DNA of 33,123 nucleotides from Gammaproteobacteria bacterium (GTDB lineage: Bacteria > Pseudomonadota > Gammaproteobacteria > Steroidobacterales > Steroidobacteraceae): positions 1 through 33,123 of the forward strand of contig JAHFSF010000006.1 of the NCBI GenBank assembly GCA_023265875.1, read 5' to 3'. Positions 17,962 through 27,897 of the stretch are shown piece by piece. The notes under the pieces are model-generated. The model was not told where the DNA came from. It did no database searches and saw only the letters and a program-made list of their open reading frames with translations. Numbering within the stretch: the stretch's first letter is position 1; each line of letters starts with the position of its first letter. The translations under genes were made by a program, and so were the position numbers.

Positions 17962-18969
17962 ATGCGATGGCAAGCCACCTGTGCCGCACGGCCTTTCCTG
18001 CGCCGATTGTTCGCGGTGGCCTGTTTGATGCCAGCGCTGCAGGCGGCGCCGGCGGCCGCAGAGGCGCCGAAACTCAGCTTGCCCGCCGGGCTCAGCACCT
18101 TCGCCGACGGTCGCCGGCCCATCGAGGCGCTCTACGCGTCCTACCTCAGCCTGATCGAACAGGGCTGGACGCTGGAGATCGTCGCCAGCTCCCAGCCGCC
18201 TGGAACGGAGGCCGCGCTGCCAATCGTCGCGCTGCTCTCTCCTGGCAGTGGGACCGCAGTGTGGATTCTGGCGGGTATCCACGGCGAGGAACCGGCGGGT
18301 CCGAATGCGATCGCCACGACGATCAAAGACATCGCGCGGCTCGGCCGGAAGCGGCCGGTGATCCTGATGCCGCTGCTGAATCCGCAGGGCTATGCGCGCA
18401 ACTGGCGCTACCTGAATGTCGCCACGTTTTCGGACAGCATCGACGGGCAAAGCGTCGGCGACTCGTCACACCTGCTGCCCGCCCCGGAGAAGCCCGACAG
18501 TCCCAGGGCGCCATCCGCGTCCAGCCCGGAGGCGGATGCCATCACCCGCTTCGTGCTGCGGCACAGTGCCGACTATCCACCGCTGGCCAGTATCGACCTG
18601 CATGAAGACAATTTCATCGATGCGGGCTATGTCTACTCACAAGGCAGCCTCGGTGCCGATGATCCGCTTGCCGTCGAGGCGGTGAGCGTGCTGCGGGACA
18701 ACGGCATCACGATCAAGATGAGTGGCGAAACGCGATTCGGCGAGAAGATTGCCGGCGGCATCATCGGTCCCGTCATCGACAGCTCGATCGACGAGCTGAT
18801 CAGCAGCCCGACGATCGTCTGTGGCGGTCGCGCCCTGCCCGGCCCGGCCGCGCGTACCGTAATGGTCTTCGAGACGCCGGCGGCAAACGCATCGCTGGAA
18901 CGGCGAATCGCCGCCCACGCGGCGTTGATTCGCCTGCTCGTGGATCGCCTCGGCGCGATCGGGCCGTGA
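17962..18969 (+). CDS. M14-type / succinylglutamate desuccinylase-aspartoacylase-like zinc peptidase, secreted
   Basis: Signal-like N-terminus; WILAGIHGEEPAGPNA (HxxE zinc motif), MPLLNPQGYARNWRY, SIDLHED, VMVFETPA. Confidence 0.7.
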   Translation: MRWQATCAARPFLRRLFAVACLMPALQAAPAAAEAPKLSLPAGLSTFADGRRPIEALYASYLSLIEQGWTLEIVASSQPPGTEAALPIVALLSPGSGTAVWILAGIHGEEPAGPNAIATTIKDIARLGRKRPVILMPLLNPQGYARNWRYLNVATFSDSIDGQSVGDSSHLLPAPEKPDSPRAPSASSPEADAITRFVLRHSADYPPLASIDLHEDNFIDAGYVYSQGSLGADDPLAVEAVSVLRDNGITIKMSGETRFGEKIAGGIIGPVIDSSIDELISSPTIVCGGRALPGPAARTVMVFETPAANASLERRIAAHAALIRLLVDRLGAIGP

Positions 18970-18988
18970 CTGCCACGCAGTCGAGCTG

Positions 18989-21016
18989 ATGTCCATGCGT
19001 CCGTTACTTGCACCCAAGACCGTATTCAACGAAGCGATCGCGCTGATCGACAGTGGCGATCTCGCCGCGGCCGAAGCCCGGTGTCGCAGGGCCCTCGACG
19101 ACTACCCGCGCGACGTCAACATGCTCGGGCTGCTGGGAGCGCTGTTGATCAAACGCGAGCGGCCGGCCGAGGCCGAAACGCTGCTGGTCCAGGTGACCGC
19201 TGCAGCGCCGACATTTGCGAAGCCTCACGAGGACCTGGGTCTGCTGCTCGTGCAGCAGCAACGCCCGCACGAAGCGCTGCCCTACCTGCAACGTGCCACC
19301 CACCTCGACCCGAAGCTGGAAAACGCCTGGTTCACGCTCGGCAAGGCGCTGGCGATACTCGGCCGCGGCGCCGAGGCAGATGAGGCCTTCGAACGGTGCT
19401 TCGCGCTGTCACCGGAACGCCGCCTGATGGCGCTCGCGGCAGAGCATCAGAAAGAGGGCCGCTTCGAGGAAGCGGAGCACCTCTATCGCCGGATACTTCG
19501 CCACGATCCGCGCAATGTCGATGCGATGCGCCTGCTGGCCCTGATCGCGCTGAGGGCCGGTCGTGCCGACGAGGCAGAGGAGCTGCTCGTCAAGGCGATA
19601 GCGCTGGCGCCCGATTACCTGAACGCCATCCTCGACCTCGGCCGGCTGCGCAAGGACCAGGATCGCTATGGCGAAGCGCTCGAGTGCTTTGACCGGGCAA
19701 CCGCCCTCGACCCCGTCAACCCGCAAGCCCATTTCCTGCGCGGTGCCACGCTGGCGCCGGCGGCATTCACGTACGAGGCCATCGAAGCGTACCAGCACTG
19801 CCTGAAGCTGAAGCCCGACCATGTCGGCGCCCTGCTCGGCCTCGGCCATGTCCAGAAAGCCGTCGGCCGCTATCAGGAGGCCGTCGCCTCCTACACGGCG
19901 TGCATCAGGCAGCGGCCCGACCTCGGGGAAACTTATTGGAGCCTGGCAAACCTGAAGACCTACCGCTTCGATGACGCGACCGTCGCCGAGATGGAACGCC
20001 GCGTCGGCGGCAGCGGGCTCACCGTGCAATCCGAGGTGAACTTCCTGTTCGCGCTCGCCAAGGCGCATGAGGATTCCAGCGACTTCAGTCGCGCCTGGCA
20101 TTACTACCGGACCGGCAACGCGAAACAACGGGCCGAGGTTGCCTACGACCCGGTGCAGACCGAGTCGATGAATGACCGCCTGGTCAGAGCGTTTTCGCCG
20201 GATTTCCTGCGCTCCCGCGACGGTGTCGGCCTCGCTGATCCGGCGCCGATATTTATCATGGGCCTGCCGCGCTCCGGCTCGACGCTGCTCGAGCAGATAC
20301 TCGCCAGTCACAGCCAGGTCGAAGGCACCAGCGAATTGCCCTACCTTGGCAGGGTTGCAATTTCGCTGAACCGCAATCGGGCCGACGGCATCAATTATCC
20401 GGAGGCCGTGCGTGAACTGCGGCCGCAGAATTTCAGGGCCCTGGGTGAGGACTATCTTGCCTACGCGCGAATGCACCGCCGCTCGGGGGCGCCGCGGTTC
20501 ATCGACAAGATGCCAAACAACTTCCCCAATATCGGCCTGCTGTCGCTGATACTGCCGAACGCCAGGATCATCGACGCCCGGCGCCATCCGCTGGATGCCT
20601 GCCTGTCCTGCTATCGCCAGCTGTTCGCGAAGGGCCAGGCGTTTACGTATGACCTGACGGAAATCGGCGAATACTACCTGCAATACCAGCGGATGATGGA
20701 TCACTGGGCCGCGGCCCTGCCCGGCAGGGTGTTGACGGTGCAGTACGAGGACGTCGTCGCCGGCTTCGAGCAACAGGTGCGACGCCTGCTGGACTTTTGC
20801 GGCTTGCCGTGGGAGGACGCGTGCCTGCGTTTTTACGAGAGCGACCGGCCGGTCCGCACGCCGAGCTCGGAACAGGTGCGCCAGCCGATCTACGACCACT
20901 CAGTCGGACACTGGCGGAACTACGCCCGGTATCTCGACGAACTCGTCACCGTCATTGCGCCGATCCGCGAACGCTATCGGCATTGCGAACCCCTGGCGGA
21001 ACATAGTCGAAAATGA
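18989..21016 (+). CDS. TPR-repeat protein with C-terminal sulfotransferase domain
   Basis: Multiple TPR units, then PAPS-binding 5'-PSB-like IFIMGLPRSGSTLLEQILASHSQVEGTSELPYL and NARIIDARRHPLDACLSCYRQLF. Confidence 0.9.
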   Translation: MSMRPLLAPKTVFNEAIALIDSGDLAAAEARCRRALDDYPRDVNMLGLLGALLIKRERPAEAETLLVQVTAAAPTFAKPHEDLGLLLVQQQRPHEALPYLQRATHLDPKLENAWFTLGKALAILGRGAEADEAFERCFALSPERRLMALAAEHQKEGRFEEAEHLYRRILRHDPRNVDAMRLLALIALRAGRADEAEELLVKAIALAPDYLNAILDLGRLRKDQDRYGEALECFDRATALDPVNPQAHFLRGATLAPAAFTYEAIEAYQHCLKLKPDHVGALLGLGHVQKAVGRYQEAVASYTACIRQRPDLGETYWSLANLKTYRFDDATVAEMERRVGGSGLTVQSEVNFLFALAKAHEDSSDFSRAWHYYRTGNAKQRAEVAYDPVQTESMNDRLVRAFSPDFLRSRDGVGLADPAPIFIMGLPRSGSTLLEQILASHSQVEGTSELPYLGRVAISLNRNRADGINYPEAVRELRPQNFRALGEDYLAYARMHRRSGAPRFIDKMPNNFPNIGLLSLILPNARIIDARRHPLDACLSCYRQLFAKGQAFTYDLTEIGEYYLQYQRMMDHWAAALPGRVLTVQYEDVVAGFEQQVRRLLDFCGLPWEDACLRFYESDRPVRTPSSEQVRQPIYDHSVGHWRNYARYLDELVTVIAPIRERYRHCEPLAEHSRK

Positions 21017-21533
21017 AGTTGATCCGGTCCGCGTCGCCCTTGTTCATGACACTGTGGACTTTCTGGTTGTTGATTTCGTAGGCCTGGCCGACCTCCAGCT
21101 GGAACGGCCGGCCGTCGATCATGAAGCGGACCCGGGGATTCGTGACGATCGGCACGTGGATGCGATGGCCGACGCCGAATGACGGATGCGAATCGCGGTG
21201 CGGCAATATCCGCCCGCCCGCCAGCAGCTTCGCCGCCATTGCGCGGATGATCGTGCCGCCGGGCGGGTACCACTTGCCGACGATCTGGTGCATCAGCGGC
21301 ACAGCGACGCCGGACAGCCGGTCCCAGCCGGGTTGCTTGGTGACCGCGATCGCGGGCCAGTCCTCGACCTCGGCGAACAGCAGCACGATCGAGCGCGTCT
21401 GTTCGTGGACCTCATAGTCCATTTGCCGCTGCACGTTTTCGTTCCAGGCGATCTCGTTTTGGGCCAGGATCGCCGCCGCCAGCGGTTCCATGTCCACTTT
21501 TCCAAAGCAGCGGAGCGGAACGCCGATGTCCAT
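20952..21533 (-). CDS. Aspartyl/asparaginyl beta-hydroxylase-like protein
   Basis: 193 aa; AAKLLAGGRILPHRDSHPSFGVGHRIHVPIVTNPRVRFMIDGRPFQLEVGQAYEINNQKVHSVMNKGDADRINFIFDY; HxD and distal His as in AspH/cupin-type 2OG oxygenases. Confidence 0.85.
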   Translation of the reverse strand: MDIGVPLRCFGKVDMEPLAAAILAQNEIAWNENVQRQMDYEVHEQTRSIVLLFAEVEDWPAIAVTKQPGWDRLSGVAVPLMHQIVGKWYPPGGTIIRAMAAKLLAGGRILPHRDSHPSFGVGHRIHVPIVTNPRVRFMIDGRPFQLEVGQAYEINNQKVHSVMNKGDADRINFIFDYVPPGVRNADSVRGSAQ

Positions 21534-21553
21534 GGCAGCAGCCTAGCAAAGCC

Positions 21554-22471
21554 TCAGGCAATCGGGGTGGCGGCGAAGTCCCAGCCAAACGGCCAGACCT
21601 CCAGGCCATGAATGGCGTTGCGGACGTCATGGGTCAGCGTCGCCAGCCTGGCGCGGCCGCCGGCAGCGAGGGCATGCAGCGTAATCGTCGACGGCGAGGA
21701 CCCGGCCGCGATGGTCGCATCATCGATTACGCACAGGCCACGCGCGAAACCCTGCCGGGCGACACGGGTATCGTCGGCGTTGACATGCGTGAGGCTTTCA
21801 TCCGGGAAGCGCGGAACCGGGAACGCGCGTTCGCCGCCGCGCGAAGCAAATCTCACGACGTCCGCCTCGGTGTCATTGAACAGCACGCCATCGAGGAACG
21901 GCCGCGCATTGTGGGCGCCGACCGGGATGCCGACCCATCGTTTCAGTTCCCGGCCGTTGAACAGCAGGATGCCGGCCGTCCTCAGGCCGCTGATGTGCAT
22001 GCCGCCCTGTTCGCAGTGGACGTTGTTGAGATGCAGTGCGTTCAATGGCGCCGGACCATCGTCGAATTCCGGATCGAACGGTTGCCCGACAAATCCATCG
22101 CCTTCGGCTGCGATCTTCAGGCCCCAGGAAAAAGACAGTGTATTGAGGTCGAAGCCAAGTACCGAATCAAATCCGGTCGAGGTCAGGAACAGCGTGCGCT
22201 CGTGGCGGCAGATTTCGTGGCAGTGTTTCAGGTAGCGATTGCGCCATGAACCAAGCAACTGGAAATCCGGCGAATATGCGAATAACTCGTCGCTGGCCGC
22301 GATGTACACGGTCTCGCCGTCATACGCGATGCCGCGCAGGCCGCGGTCCCAGCCGCGACCCTGCCAGTCGATCTCCATGGTGTTCCAGTCGAGCACGCGC
22401 GTCGCCCGGTCGTGGTCGAAATCGACCAGATAGACGCCGCCATGGCTTTCGCCCTGGCGGCTGCCGCGCAC
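21554..22471 (-). CDS. Beta-propeller-like protein of unknown function (distant resemblance to TIGR03032/DUF4915 proteins)
   Basis: Repeating YLVDFDHD.., LRGIAYDGETVYIAASDELFAYS, LFLTSTGFDSVLGFD, LHLNNVHCEQGGMHISGL. The true start is uncertain; the frame remains open upstream as LTILIATSVVRGS. Confidence 0.55.
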   Translation of the reverse strand: MRGSRQGESHGGVYLVDFDHDRATRVLDWNTMEIDWQGRGWDRGLRGIAYDGETVYIAASDELFAYSPDFQLLGSWRNRYLKHCHEICRHERTLFLTSTGFDSVLGFDLNTLSFSWGLKIAAEGDGFVGQPFDPEFDDGPAPLNALHLNNVHCEQGGMHISGLRTAGILLFNGRELKRWVGIPVGAHNARPFLDGVLFNDTEADVVRFASRGGERAFPVPRFPDESLTHVNADDTRVARQGFARGLCVIDDATIAAGSSPSTITLHALAAGGRARLATLTHDVRNAIHGLEVWPFGWDFAATPIA

Positions 22472-22505
22472 GACCGAGGTTGCGATGAGGATCGTCAGGG
22501 CTGGA

Positions 22506-24848
22506 TCAGAAATCGAAGCGGATTTGCACGCCCACCGTTCGCGGCCGGTTGACCGACTGTCGCTGCACCGCCCAGCGGTTGCTCAGGAACAGTTCAGCAC
22601 GCTCGTCCCAGACATTGTCGATATAGATTGAGCCGCTCCAGCGTTCGCCTTCCAGGCCGAATCGCAGGTCGCCCGTCTGGTACGCATGCTGCGTCTCAAC
22701 CGGGTTCCCCGAAACGATGGATTCGATTCCCTCGAGCGAATTGACGGATTCGCCGACATACGAATAGTCGAACCGGGTAAAGGGCTGCGCATTCAGCAGG
22801 CGTCCGTGCGGGCGGTACTCGAGGCCGAGCGTGGCAGTCCAGTCGGGTGTCAGCGGCAGCCGCGCGCCATCGGACACGCTGAACTCGTAGTCGTTGCCGG
22901 CAGGATCCGAGAGCACGAGCCTGGTCGCCTGGCCTACTTGTGCATCGTTCCACGCCAGCGAGCCATCGAGTTGCCACTGGTCGCTGATCGTGACAGCAAG
23001 CTCGGCTTCGATGCCCGGGATATCCGCCGTCGGCAGGTTCACGAAGCCAAGCTGAAAGAGCGCCGGTTGCGGATCTTCGATCTGCACGGCGAAGTCATTC
23101 CACTTCATGTAGTAGGCGGCAATATTCAGCCGCAGGCGGTTGTTCAGCCATTCCGTCTTCGCGCCAATCTCGAAGTTCTGCAGATCATCGGAACTGTAGT
23201 CCCGCGGCAGAATGGAGGCTGGCTTCAACGGGTTGCTGCCACCGACACGGAAGCCCTCCGAATATGTCGCATAGACCAGCCGGTCACGGTCAAAGCGATA
23301 GGTGAAGTTCAGCTTCGTGACCGTGCCTTTCTCGCCGGATTTCTGGTTGCCGTCGAGCCGCGTGTACCCGTTGAAGCCCTCGGGTTGCTCCTGGTGCTGC
23401 ACGAACTTGCGGTCATAATCAAACCAGCGCCCGCCGGCCGTGATCTTGAAATTCTCGGTCACGTCGAAGCTGAGTTCACCGAACACCGCGACCTGGTCGA
23501 GCTCCGTCTCATAGCGGCCCAGGAACCACGTCTCCGTGGGCGCCAGCGGGCTGCCGCTCAGATTGGCTTCGTAGTCGCTGAAATACGCAAACGACGGGGT
23601 GTCCTGGTAGTCGCGCACATAGCTGTCGAATTTCGTGTGCCCCTTCTCCTGGCTATAGAACGCGCCGACCAGCCACCCCCACCGGCTCCCGGAGTCGCCC
23701 GCTGACGCAATCCGCGCCTCGAAGGTCGTGATCTGGGTCTGTTCGTTATTGGTGGCGAAGCCCCTGGGGTCGCCGCCGAAATCGTAGATCGGGCTGTCGT
23801 AGTAGATTGCATTCTGGTTGAACGTGAATTCGTAGTCCGTGGCATCCGCCTCATAGCGGAAGTCGCGGTCGAAATGGGAGGCGGAAATCACGGCATCGCC
23901 GAATGGCAGCGATGCGTTGATCGTCAGCGCCAGCTGGTACCAGTCATCGTGCAGGTTTTCGTCCTCGAACCGGACCTGGTTCAGGTCACCGCGGTCCAGA
24001 TTGATATCGCCGTGCCCGTCGGCGGTGACATCCTGAAAGATTGCGCCGACCGTCGCATTGACCTTGTCGGTGACATCCCAGCGCAGCGCGACCCGGCCGC
24101 CATCCGTGCGCGTCGAATTCACGTCCTTCCTGACCACATCTGCATTCGTGTACGTCCCGCCGGGACTGTCGCTCAGCACGTTGTCGATGAATCCGGCATC
24201 CTCGGCCGTGAAACCGACCAGGCGCAGGGCGAGCCGGTCCGCTGCCAGCGGCAGGTTCAGCATGCCGCTGACGTCGTACCCGGCGGCACCGTCGTGCGTA
24301 TCCGAAACCTGCGCCACGGCCCAGGCATCGAAACCGGTCGGGTCCGGCTTGTTCGTGATGACGCGCAAGGTACCGGACTGGGAGCTCGCGCCGTAGAGCG
24401 TGCCCTGCGGCCCGCGCAGGGCCTCGACCCGCTCGACGTCGATCAGCCGCGGATCGGGGCTACGGCCGGCCGAGGTGATCGGCTGTTCGTCGAGGTACAG
24501 CGCTGACGACGCGACCGCCCCGAACACGAGGCCCGAAGACGCGACGCCGCGAAAGACGATGGTGTTGCCACCGGGCTCCCGCGTTGCCAGGGACATGCCC
24601 GGCACGAGCCTGGCCAGATCTTCCAGCTGCTGCAGGCCATGCATTGCGATGGCATTCGAGTCGAAAGCGCTGATCGACTCCGGGACATCCTGCAGCCGCT
24701 CGGCGCGGCGGGTCGCCGTGACGACGACTTCGTCCAGTGCGCCCCCGGTCTGGGCCGCGGCTACGCCTGGCATCGCCAGCACACCGGAAATCGCAGCGGC
24801 CAGGGCCGGCGAGCCGGCTCCCGTTGGCCTTCTCCTGAGGTCAGTCAT
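22506..24848 (-). CDS. TonB-dependent outer-membrane receptor
   Basis: Signal peptide; TonB-box-like DEVVVTATRRAERLQDVPESISAF; plug domain; C-terminal ...TVGVQIRFDF. Confidence 0.95.
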   Translation of the reverse strand: MTDLRRRPTGAGSPALAAAISGVLAMPGVAAAQTGGALDEVVVTATRRAERLQDVPESISAFDSNAIAMHGLQQLEDLARLVPGMSLATREPGGNTIVFRGVASSGLVFGAVASSALYLDEQPITSAGRSPDPRLIDVERVEALRGPQGTLYGASSQSGTLRVITNKPDPTGFDAWAVAQVSDTHDGAAGYDVSGMLNLPLAADRLALRLVGFTAEDAGFIDNVLSDSPGGTYTNADVVRKDVNSTRTDGGRVALRWDVTDKVNATVGAIFQDVTADGHGDINLDRGDLNQVRFEDENLHDDWYQLALTINASLPFGDAVISASHFDRDFRYEADATDYEFTFNQNAIYYDSPIYDFGGDPRGFATNNEQTQITTFEARIASAGDSGSRWGWLVGAFYSQEKGHTKFDSYVRDYQDTPSFAYFSDYEANLSGSPLAPTETWFLGRYETELDQVAVFGELSFDVTENFKITAGGRWFDYDRKFVQHQEQPEGFNGYTRLDGNQKSGEKGTVTKLNFTYRFDRDRLVYATYSEGFRVGGSNPLKPASILPRDYSSDDLQNFEIGAKTEWLNNRLRLNIAAYYMKWNDFAVQIEDPQPALFQLGFVNLPTADIPGIEAELAVTISDQWQLDGSLAWNDAQVGQATRLVLSDPAGNDYEFSVSDGARLPLTPDWTATLGLEYRPHGRLLNAQPFTRFDYSYVGESVNSLEGIESIVSGNPVETQHAYQTGDLRFGLEGERWSGSIYIDNVWDERAELFLSNRWAVQRQSVNRPRTVGVQIRFDF

Positions 24849-24921
24849 GTCAACCCCCCCGTGCCTGCCGGATGTTAACCACAATGGCGCATCCGCGGCA
24901 ATCCGGACCACTTGCCTGCGA

Positions 24922-26151
24922 TCAGCCGCCGGCGGCGGCAGCCGCGCTGCGCGCAGCGTCGCCCATCGTTGCGAGGTACCAGTTCAGGAACCGTTGCGTG
25001 AAGTCCTCCATCGGCGACAACGGCCCTGGCTCGTAGTAGCGCGAGTCAACGCCGGCCTGGTTACGCTCGATGATTTCCTTGTCGGCCAGCGTCGTGACAT
25101 CCCACAACCAGGTCAGGGCGGCGCGATCGTAGTCCCTGCCCTCGACCGCCGATTCGTTGACCAGCCAGGTGATCTCGCAGTCGGTACTGCGCTGGCCGCG
25201 CGGCGTGAAGCGGTAGAGGACGACGTGATCGCAGTAGGCCAGGCCGAAGGTCATCGGCCCGAGGTGCAGATCCGTCGTGCCGCCGTCGTAACCGGTGATG
25301 GAGCCGAGCAACGGCGCGACCGGCCCGCCGTCGCGGCTGCCGCTTCGATGGCCACGCAGCAGCGGGTAGCGGTCGAATCCACGATCGACGCCAAAGGCAT
25401 CCGAATCCAGCCACGAGCGACGCACCAGGTGCTGCGTCAAACCGACGGCAGGTGCGCGTTCCATGACCTGTTCCAGCAGGCTTGCGTATTCCGCCTCCGG
25501 AATGGCGCGCCCATGGCCGACGGAATACTCGGGATGCGCGGGCTGGCAGTGATAGCACTCGCAATAATTCTCGACGGCGAGCTTCCAGTTGCTCGCGATC
25601 GCGTAATTCTGCCGATGCGCTACCTTCGTGCGTTCCAGCCGGTACGGCCGCAGCGGTTCCTCCAGATCGCGTTCAATGGCGTCGAACGGCGCAGCGCCGG
25701 CGTCGAAGTTCACGAATATCAGGCCGGCGAATACTTTCGTGCGCAGGCGGCGCAGGCCGAATTGCGAGCGATCGAATCCTTCCGGCGTGCGCGCGGCCGC
25801 ACGCAGGGAGCCGTCCAGGCCGTAAGTCCAGCCGTGATAGCGGCACACGAGGCGCGGCTCATGCCCTTCCGGCTCGTCGCAGATACGCGACCCGCGATGA
25901 CGGCAGACATTCAGCAACGCATTGATCTGCCCGTCAACGTCACGGACGACGATGACGGACTCACCCGCGATCTCGAACAGGAAATAGTCGCCGCGGGCGG
26001 GGATCCGGCTCTGGTGCCCGACGTAGAGCCATGATTTCAGGAATATCGCGCGGATCTCGCACTCGTAAACCTGTGGATCCTGATACAAGGCGCCCGGCAA
26101 CGCGTAGCCGGCCTGGCAGGTGTCCAGGATGCGGTTGATTCCTGCGTTCAC
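24922..26151 (-). CDS. Rieske-type ring-hydroxylating oxygenase alpha subunit (GbcA/quaternary-amine-oxygenase-like)
   Basis: Rieske CRHRG-x17-CRYHGW and mononuclear iron region NWKLAVENYCECYHCQPAHPEYS; GTG start at 26151 directly after the permease stop. Confidence 0.9.
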   Translation of the reverse strand: MNAGINRILDTCQAGYALPGALYQDPQVYECEIRAIFLKSWLYVGHQSRIPARGDYFLFEIAGESVIVVRDVDGQINALLNVCRHRGSRICDEPEGHEPRLVCRYHGWTYGLDGSLRAAARTPEGFDRSQFGLRRLRTKVFAGLIFVNFDAGAAPFDAIERDLEEPLRPYRLERTKVAHRQNYAIASNWKLAVENYCECYHCQPAHPEYSVGHGRAIPEAEYASLLEQVMERAPAVGLTQHLVRRSWLDSDAFGVDRGFDRYPLLRGHRSGSRDGGPVAPLLGSITGYDGGTTDLHLGPMTFGLAYCDHVVLYRFTPRGQRSTDCEITWLVNESAVEGRDYDRAALTWLWDVTTLADKEIIERNQAGVDSRYYEPGPLSPMEDFTQRFLNWYLATMGDAARSAAAAAGG

Positions 26152-26152
26152 T

Positions 26153-26983
26153 TCATTGTCCTCCTGCGTCCGCTGGGCGCGCGGCCACCGGTCCGCGCCT
26201 GCCGGATATGATCGTTGCCGCCACCACGATGATGACCACGAGCGCAATGATGATCGTCGTGATGGCATTGATGTCCGGTGTCACCCCGAGCCGTACCTTC
26301 GCGAAGATCAGCATTGGCAGGGTCGTCGCCCCCGGACCCGACACGAAGCTCGAAATCACGAGATCGTCGAGCGACAGCGTGAATGACAGCAGCCAGCCCG
26401 AGACAAGCGCGGGAAGCAGCATCGGCACGGTGATGTCGAAGAAGACTGCCACTGGCCGGCCGCCGAGGTCCATCGCCGCCTCCTCGAGCGATTCATCCAT
26501 GGCTGCGAGCCGCGCCCGGACGACGACGACCACGTAGGCCATCGAAAACGTGATGTGCGCAATCGTAATCGTCGTCGCGCCGCGCGACGCTGGCCAGCCG
26601 ATCAAGTCGGCCATCGAAATGAACAGGAACAGCAATGACAGGCCGGTGATGATCTCGGGCATCACGAGCGGAGCGGTAATCATGCCGCTCAACAGCAACC
26701 GGCCGCGAAGGCGGTTCACGCGATGCAGCGCCAGTGCGACTATTGCGCCGAGCGCGGTGGCGAAGGTCGCGCTGACAATGGCTATTCGCAGGCTCAGCAA
26801 GGCGGCGCCAAGCAGATCCTTGTCCGCGAGCAGGCTTGCGTACCACCGCAGCGAAAATCCGCCCCAGAGCGTCACCAGCCGTGAGCCATTGAATGAATAG
26901 ATCACGACCGACACGATCGGCACGTACAGCAACGCGTAGCCGAATGCCACGATCGTCATCAGCATCGGCGAGCGTCGCTTCAT
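26153..26983 (-). CDS. ABC transporter permease, spermidine/putrescine (PotC) type
   Basis: MKRRSPMLMTIVAFGYALLYVPIVSVVIYSFN...; EAA-loop EEAAMDLGGRPVAVFFDITVPMLLP. Confidence 0.9.
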   Translation of the reverse strand: MKRRSPMLMTIVAFGYALLYVPIVSVVIYSFNGSRLVTLWGGFSLRWYASLLADKDLLGAALLSLRIAIVSATFATALGAIVALALHRVNRLRGRLLLSGMITAPLVMPEIITGLSLLFLFISMADLIGWPASRGATTITIAHITFSMAYVVVVVRARLAAMDESLEEAAMDLGGRPVAVFFDITVPMLLPALVSGWLLSFTLSLDDLVISSFVSGPGATTLPMLIFAKVRLGVTPDINAITTIIIALVVIIVVAATIISGRRGPVAARPADAGGQ

Positions 26984-27897
26984 GGCGCCGCCTCCTGCTC
27001 GCGGCGCTGCAGGCGCTGGAACCACAGGATCGGGGCGACCAGAAGCAGGACCAGCACGACGGACACCGCCGAAGCGACGGGCCAGTCGCGGTTGATGAAG
27101 AACTCGTCCCAAAGCACCCGGCCGATCATCAGCGTATCCGCACCGCCGAGCAGCGCCGGGATCGTGAACTCGCCGACCGCCGGAATGAAGACCAGCAGGC
27201 AGCCGCCGATGATTCCCGGGACGGAAAGCGGCACCGTCACATCGACGAACGCCTGCCAGCGCCGCGCGCCGAGGTCCGCAGCGGCATCGAGCAGGTCGAG
27301 GTCCAGCCGCTCGAGGTTCGCGTACAACGGCATGATCATGAATGGCAGGTACGAGTAGACAATGCCAAGGTACACGGCGAAATCGTTGTAGAGCATCGTC
27401 AGCGGGTGGTCGATGACGCCGATGCTGATCAGGAAGTTATTGATCAGACCCCGGTTATTCAGCAGACCGATCCAGGCATACACCCGCAGCAGAAACGAGA
27501 TCCAGAACGGCAGGATCACCGCCAGCAGCAGGATCTGGCGGCGACGCGGCGGCTGCCGCACGATGAAATACGCCATCGGGTACCCGAGCATCAGGCACAG
27601 CAGCGTGCCAATGCCCGCCATCTTCAGCGACGCGAGATAGATGATTCCGTAGTAACCGTCCTGGAACAGGAACGCGTAATTCTCGAACGTGGTCTTGAGG
27701 CCTGTAAATCCCTGCTCGCCCCATTCAAGCAGCGCCGTGAATGGCGGCTGGGCCACGATTGGGTCGGCAAAGCTGATCTTCAGGATGATCAGGAACGGCG
27801 CAAGGAAAAACAACAGCAGCCAGAGGTATGGCAGCGTCACCATCCTGCGCAGCCAGCGCAGGGAATGCCCGCCGTCGTTCGTGGTTCCGTCGCTCAT
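26980..27897 (-). CDS. ABC transporter permease, spermidine/putrescine (PotB) type
   Basis: MSDGTTNDGGHSLRWLRRMVTLPYLWLLLFFLAPFLIILKISFAD...; EAA-like LLDAAADLGARRWQAFVDVTVPLSVPG. Confidence 0.9.
   Translation of the reverse strand: MSDGTTNDGGHSLRWLRRMVTLPYLWLLLFFLAPFLIILKISFADPIVAQPPFTALLEWGEQGFTGLKTTFENYAFLFQDGYYGIIYLASLKMAGIGTLLCLMLGYPMAYFIVRQPPRRRQILLLAVILPFWISFLLRVYAWIGLLNNRGLINNFLISIGVIDHPLTMLYNDFAVYLGIVYSYLPFMIMPLYANLERLDLDLLDAAADLGARRWQAFVDVTVPLSVPGIIGGCLLVFIPAVGEFTIPALLGGADTLMIGRVLWDEFFINRDWPVASAVSVVLVLLLVAPILWFQRLQRREQEAAP

Noticed and set aside
19409-20899. 496-aa minus-strand ORF
   Set aside because: Antisense shadow of the TPR-sulfotransferase gene.
24850-24862. G7 homopolymer just upstream of the TonB receptor start, considered for phase variation
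   Set aside because: Too short for a convincing slippage tract in a GC-rich genome; more likely acts as part of the ribosome-binding region.
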